DNA of 15,737 nt from NCBI GenBank assembly GCA_040758475.1, contig JBFLVN010000056.1, positions 1 through 15,737 on the forward strand, given 5' to 3'. Within the stretch, counting starts at the first letter, position 1. The number at the start of each line of letters is the position of its first letter. Shown here one piece after another: positions 13,557-15,737 of this stretch. Source of the DNA: JBFLVN01 sp040758475. GTDB taxonomy: Bacteria > JAGRBM01. The notes beneath the pieces were generated by a model. The model worked only from the letters and a program-made list of their open reading frames with translations, was not told where the DNA came from and did no database searches. The position numbers and the translations under genes are program-made.

Positions 13557-14326
13557 GGCTTCCTCCTTTGCCTGCTCATTTTGCTTCGCTCACTGGAGTC
13601 TTTTTTCTCCAGTGGCTTTGTGACGCCTTGGTGGGCGATTTGATAGAAGTAGTAATCCATGGCCGGCCGGCCCTCTTTGGTCATAAGGCCCCGGGCGATC
13701 ATCTCCTTGGCGCTCACGATTCCCAGGGCGATGCCGCACCAGGCCCTCGCAGACGCCGTGTACCGGGCGTCGGCGTTTTCGGCGAAACCTTCCGTGACGC
13801 TGCAATGGCCGTCCTTTATCAGCACGGTCCACACCCCGCCGCCTTTGCCCGTAAGGCGCACTTCGAAAATCGCGTTGGCCCCCCGTGCCCGGTCCTCGCG
13901 CACGAGGAAGGGAAGGGATTCGATGATCGATTGGGGCGTCGTATCGGTGAACTGGCCGGGGTCGATCTGGAGGGCCTTCATCCCGTGGCGGGTGAACCAC
14001 CGGGCGATGCTGGCCACGATGGGTTCGAGGGTTTGCCCCAAATCCGTGAGCGCGTAGCCGCTCCCTTCGCGCTGTTCCACGAATCCGAGGTCCACGAGTT
14101 CTTTGAGGCGCGCCGAGAGGACTCGCGGAGCGATGCCCGTCCGCTGGCGAAGTTCTTGGAATCCCTTGGGGCCGATGAGGAGCTGGCGCACGAGGACGAG
14201 GCTCCAGCGATCCCCCACGGCGTCGAGCACCCGGGCCACGGGATCGTAGATGGACGTGGGGGCCGGAAAGCCTTTGAGGGAAGGGCCTTGGGAGTCGGCC
14301 ACCTGGGTTTTGACGGCGCTTGGCAC
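13553..14326 (-). CDS. HxlR-type regulator fused to an SCP2-like domain
   Basis: A 257-aa two-domain protein. Residues about 27-110 form an HxlR winged helix (YDPVARVLDAVGDRWSLVLVRQLL, given here as 27-50, then KGFQELRQRTGIAPRVLSAR and LTDLGQTLEPIV). About 130-235 match an SCP2 sterol-carrier-like fold (AIFEVRLTGKGGGVWTVLI; DGHCSVTEGFAENADARYT). The latter domain binds lipids in other proteins, so a hydrophobic ligand sensor is plausible. The tail is Lys/Arg-rich. The GTG at 14326 is preferred: GGGGAGG lies upstream, and the alternative TTG at 14356 would fall at the predicted -10 box. It is the first gene of the group and overlaps the short acyl-CoA dehydrogenase by 4 nt, so it most likely controls this operon and itself through the inverted repeat upstream. 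The HxlR part has no redox cysteine in view. Confidence 0.88.
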   Translation of the reverse strand: MPSAVKTQVADSQGPSLKGFPAPTSIYDPVARVLDAVGDRWSLVLVRQLLIGPKGFQELRQRTGIAPRVLSARLKELVDLGFVEQREGSGYALTDLGQTLEPIVASIARWFTRHGMKALQIDPGQFTDTTPQSIIESLPFLVREDRARGANAIFEVRLTGKGGGVWTVLIKDGHCSVTEGFAENADARYTASARAWCGIALGIVSAKEMIARGLMTKEGRPAMDYYFYQIAHQGVTKPLEKKDSSERSKMSRQRRKP

Positions 14327-14357
14327 CGGAGGATACCCCTCCCCGAGGGAGAGCAAT

Positions 14358-14394
14358 ATCCTAGGGAATACTTATTTAGTATTCAATAGATACT
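14358..14394 (-). promoter_or_regulatory. promoter and HxlR-type operator of the dehydrogenase operon
   Basis: On the minus strand TTGAAT (14386-14381) and TAGGAT (14363-14358) are separated by exactly 17 bp, each four of six to sigma-70 consensus. The perfect inverted repeat AATACT-N5-AGTATT (14367-14383) fills the spacer and touches the -35. A further half-site ATACT at 14390-14394 pairs with AGTAT across 7 bp. TACT-N5-AGTA resembles the TACT...AGTA boxes known for HxlR-family YodB, so autorepression is likely. Transcription would start near 14351, 25 nt before the GTG. Confidence 0.55.
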
Positions 14395-14460
14395 AATAAA
14401 AAGGGGCAGGGATATTCGCCGGATGGCATCCGCGTAGCGAAAAGCCTTCTTTCGTCGCTT

Positions 14461-14652
14461 TTATTGCGGTTTGCCTTCGATCTTTCGGAGGGCGATTTCC
14501 AGCGGACAGAACTTCGTGAAAGACGACTGGAAGAGGTTCGCCCCTACGAAGGCCGTAAACCACAGCCAATTGGGGGAGTGGAAGTGGGCGAGCAGGAGGC
14601 TCGCCAGGATGAACGTTCCTGCAAAAGCCCGGATCTGGTTCTCAATGGACAT
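14461..14652 (-). CDS. DUF2892 (YgaP-like) small membrane protein
   Basis: A 63-aa protein with two hydrophobic segments (about 11-25 and 29-46) and the DUF2892 signature ANLFQSSFTKFCPLE (38-52), the same membrane module found at the C-terminus of the rhodanese YgaP. It should sit in the inner membrane; its biochemical role is not established. The ATG at 14652 is set by AAGGAG about 6 nt upstream; a longer frame from 14676 would lie wholly inside the RND gene. It overlaps the RND stop by 11 bp, so it is co-translated with the pump. Standalone DUF2892 proteins often accompany RND or sulfur-related transport genes. The 104 bp after it (14357-14460) hold the next promoter and a short palindrome (CGGATGGCATCCG), but no convincing terminator. 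Confidence 0.82.
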   Translation of the reverse strand: MSIENQIRAFAGTFILASLLLAHFHSPNWLWFTAFVGANLFQSSFTKFCPLEIALRKIEGKPQ

Positions 14653-15737
14653 GGGATTCTCCTTCTTCACCGGCACCCCGGTGAGCTTTGATCTCTTGAA
14701 CGCGCCGCTTTCCCGCCAGCCAATAGTAGAGGATCGGCACGGCGAAGCGACTTAAGAGCGTGGCCGCCACTTCGCCGAACATGAGGCTCACGGCAAGGCC
14801 CTGGAAGATGGGATCGAAGAGCATGACGGCGCTTCCGGCCACGACGGCGGCGGCGGTAAGCAGCATGGGGCGGAAGCGCAAGACGCCCGCCGAGACGACG
14901 GCTTCTTTCAGGTCCATGCCGCGGGCGATCTGGTGTTCGATGAAATCCACCAAGATGATCGAGTTGCGGACGATGATCCCGGCCCCGGCGATAAAGCCGA
15001 TCATAGAGGTCGCCGTGAAGTAGACGCCCGTGAGATAGTGGCCCGGCAAAATGCCGATCAGGCTGATGGGGATGGGCGCCATGATGACGAGCGGGACGAG
15101 GAAACTGCGGAACCATCCGACGACCAGGATGTAGATGAGCACCATCACAACGGCGAAAGCACCGCCCAGATCGCGGAAAACTTCGTAAGTGATGAACCAC
15201 TCGCCGTCCCATTTGACGGTGGGTTCCTGGGTGTCCCACGGCACGGCGGCTGTCCGCTGGGGGTAGGGGATCTGAGGGCCGAGTTTCAGGATTCCATAGA
15301 CAGGAGCTTCTTCCTCTCCGGCGAGTTCGGCCATGACGTACGTAACGGGTTTCAGATTTTTCCGGTAAAGCGCGATGGATTCTTCTTGGCGCGGCTTTCC
15401 TACGACGTCCTCCATCTGGACGACGCCGGCCTCGAAAGAGGGAAGGCTTTGGCCCTGGAACGGTTTCTTGCCCGACCGGACGGAATCTCGAAGGGAAAGC
15501 ATGACCGGAACATCTTCGGGGTGGCTGATGTCCTTGAGGGTGAGGAGCGGGGATTCGGAAAAAGTGAGCCGTCCGGCCATGGCCGCGGAGTTGGCACTTA
15601 CCCCCAGAAGACCCGCCTTCGAATAGTCGAAGGGATAGACGAGCCGGGGGCGCTCGGGCCGCAAAGTGGAGTCCAGGTCCACGATGCTGGGCTCGGCTTC
15701 CAGGGCTTTGAATACTTCCTGCGCCACCTTGTGGCGG
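14642..15737 (-). CDS. RND efflux transporter permease, N-terminal part outside window
   Basis: The last 364 or so codons of an AcrB/HAE1-type proton-driven efflux permease (full length usually 1000-1050 aa). The fragment starts in the second periplasmic loop region, including a segment with GEWFITYEVFRDLGG. It then has the C-terminal transmembrane block, about five helices, corresponding to TM8-TM12. FIAGAGIIVRNSIILVDFIE is the counterpart of the AcrB GxxxxNAIxxxEF region, and LRFRPMLLTAAAVVAG follows as in the family. The tail after the last helix (KRRVQEIKAHRGAGEEGE) is short and charged. Proton-relay residues in TM4 lie outside the window, so functionality cannot be checked. Substrate (drugs, metals or other) is not readable; a membrane-fusion protein and outer-membrane channel would be expected to the right. 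Confidence 0.92.
   Translation of the reverse strand, partial: RHKVAQEVFKALEAEPSIVDLDSTLRPERPRLVYPFDYSKAGLLGVSANSAAMAGRLTFSESPLLTLKDISHPEDVPVMLSLRDSVRSGKKPFQGQSLPSFEAGVVQMEDVVGKPRQEESIALYRKNLKPVTYVMAELAGEEEAPVYGILKLGPQIPYPQRTAAVPWDTQEPTVKWDGEWFITYEVFRDLGGAFAVVMVLIYILVVGWFRSFLVPLVIMAPIPISLIGILPGHYLTGVYFTATSMIGFIAGAGIIVRNSIILVDFIEHQIARGMDLKEAVVSAGVLRFRPMLLTAAAVVAGSAVMLFDPIFQGLAVSLMFGEVAATLLSRFAVPILYYWLAGKRRVQEIKAHRGAGEEGESHVH

Noticed and set aside
12618..13643. 341-codon plus-strand open frame opposite the short acyl-CoA dehydrogenase
   Set aside because: Same reason: antisense of a clear gene, no motifs of its own.
14327..14356. TTG start at 14356 for the HxlR-SCP2 gene
   Set aside because: No ribosome-binding site, and it falls at the predicted -10 element; the GTG at 14326 has GGGGAGG upstream.
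14400..14460. Intrinsic terminator after the DUF2892 gene
   Set aside because: The palindrome CGGATGGCATCCG would fold only weakly and is separated from the T-rich stretch by about 20 nt, so the classical stem plus U-tract is not met.

Overview
The window is GC-rich and gene-dense. It comes from a Gram-negative, menaquinone-making bacterium: it carries a classical men operon and an RND efflux pump, which implies an outer membrane. The cassette of paired acyl-CoA dehydrogenases with a fused HxlR-SCP2 regulator would suit a lipid-degrading environmental lineage such as the deltaproteobacteria or an uncultured relative. The taxonomic placement is inference only; no rRNA or other marker gene is present.

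Layout. (1) Positions 1-5120, minus strand: a tightly coupled menaquinone operon read right to left as ubiE/menG, menF, menD, menH, menB. menB runs off the left edge. Every junction overlaps (14, 4, 4 and 32 bp), and menF, menD and menH all start with GTG. Together the genes convert chorismate to isochorismate, SEPHCHC, SHCHC and (after MenC and MenE, presumably further left) DHNA-CoA; UbiE does the final ring methylation. An AT-rich island with a 14-bp palindrome lies upstream of ubiE. (2) 5336-7090: a YbiT-like ABC-F ATPase in which both halves of one composite ATP site are degenerate. (3) 7091-7737: 647 bp with no credible gene. It holds a long array of degenerate 9-nt units, a 114-nt palindromic element whose two arms differ by compensatory changes, a second 9-nt array and a stable hairpin. 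(4) 7738-10202: a FadR-like GntR regulator (minus) divergent from a Baeyer-Villiger-type flavin monooxygenase (plus). One palindrome in their 74-bp gap appears to supply the -10 boxes of both promoters. (5) 10228-14326, minus strand: HxlR-SCP2 regulator, acyl-CoA dehydrogenase (short), acyl-CoA dehydrogenase (long), MDR-family oxidoreductase. The two dehydrogenases have lost complementary FAD-binding motifs, as expected for an obligate heteromer. An inverted repeat sits in the promoter spacer ahead of the regulator. (6) 14461-15737, minus strand: a small DUF2892 membrane protein overlapping the 3' end of an RND permease that runs off the right edge.

Regions 4 and 5 read as a possible pathway for oxidising a lipophilic, perhaps isoprenoid or steroid-like, ketone or acyl-CoA. 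The regulator's sterol-carrier domain could sense the ligand, the heteromeric dehydrogenase would desaturate the CoA ester, and the monooxygenase would insert oxygen next to a carbonyl. That is a hypothesis from gene content. The strongest non-coding signals are the 9-nt arrays, the covarying palindrome and the two promoter-operator arrangements.
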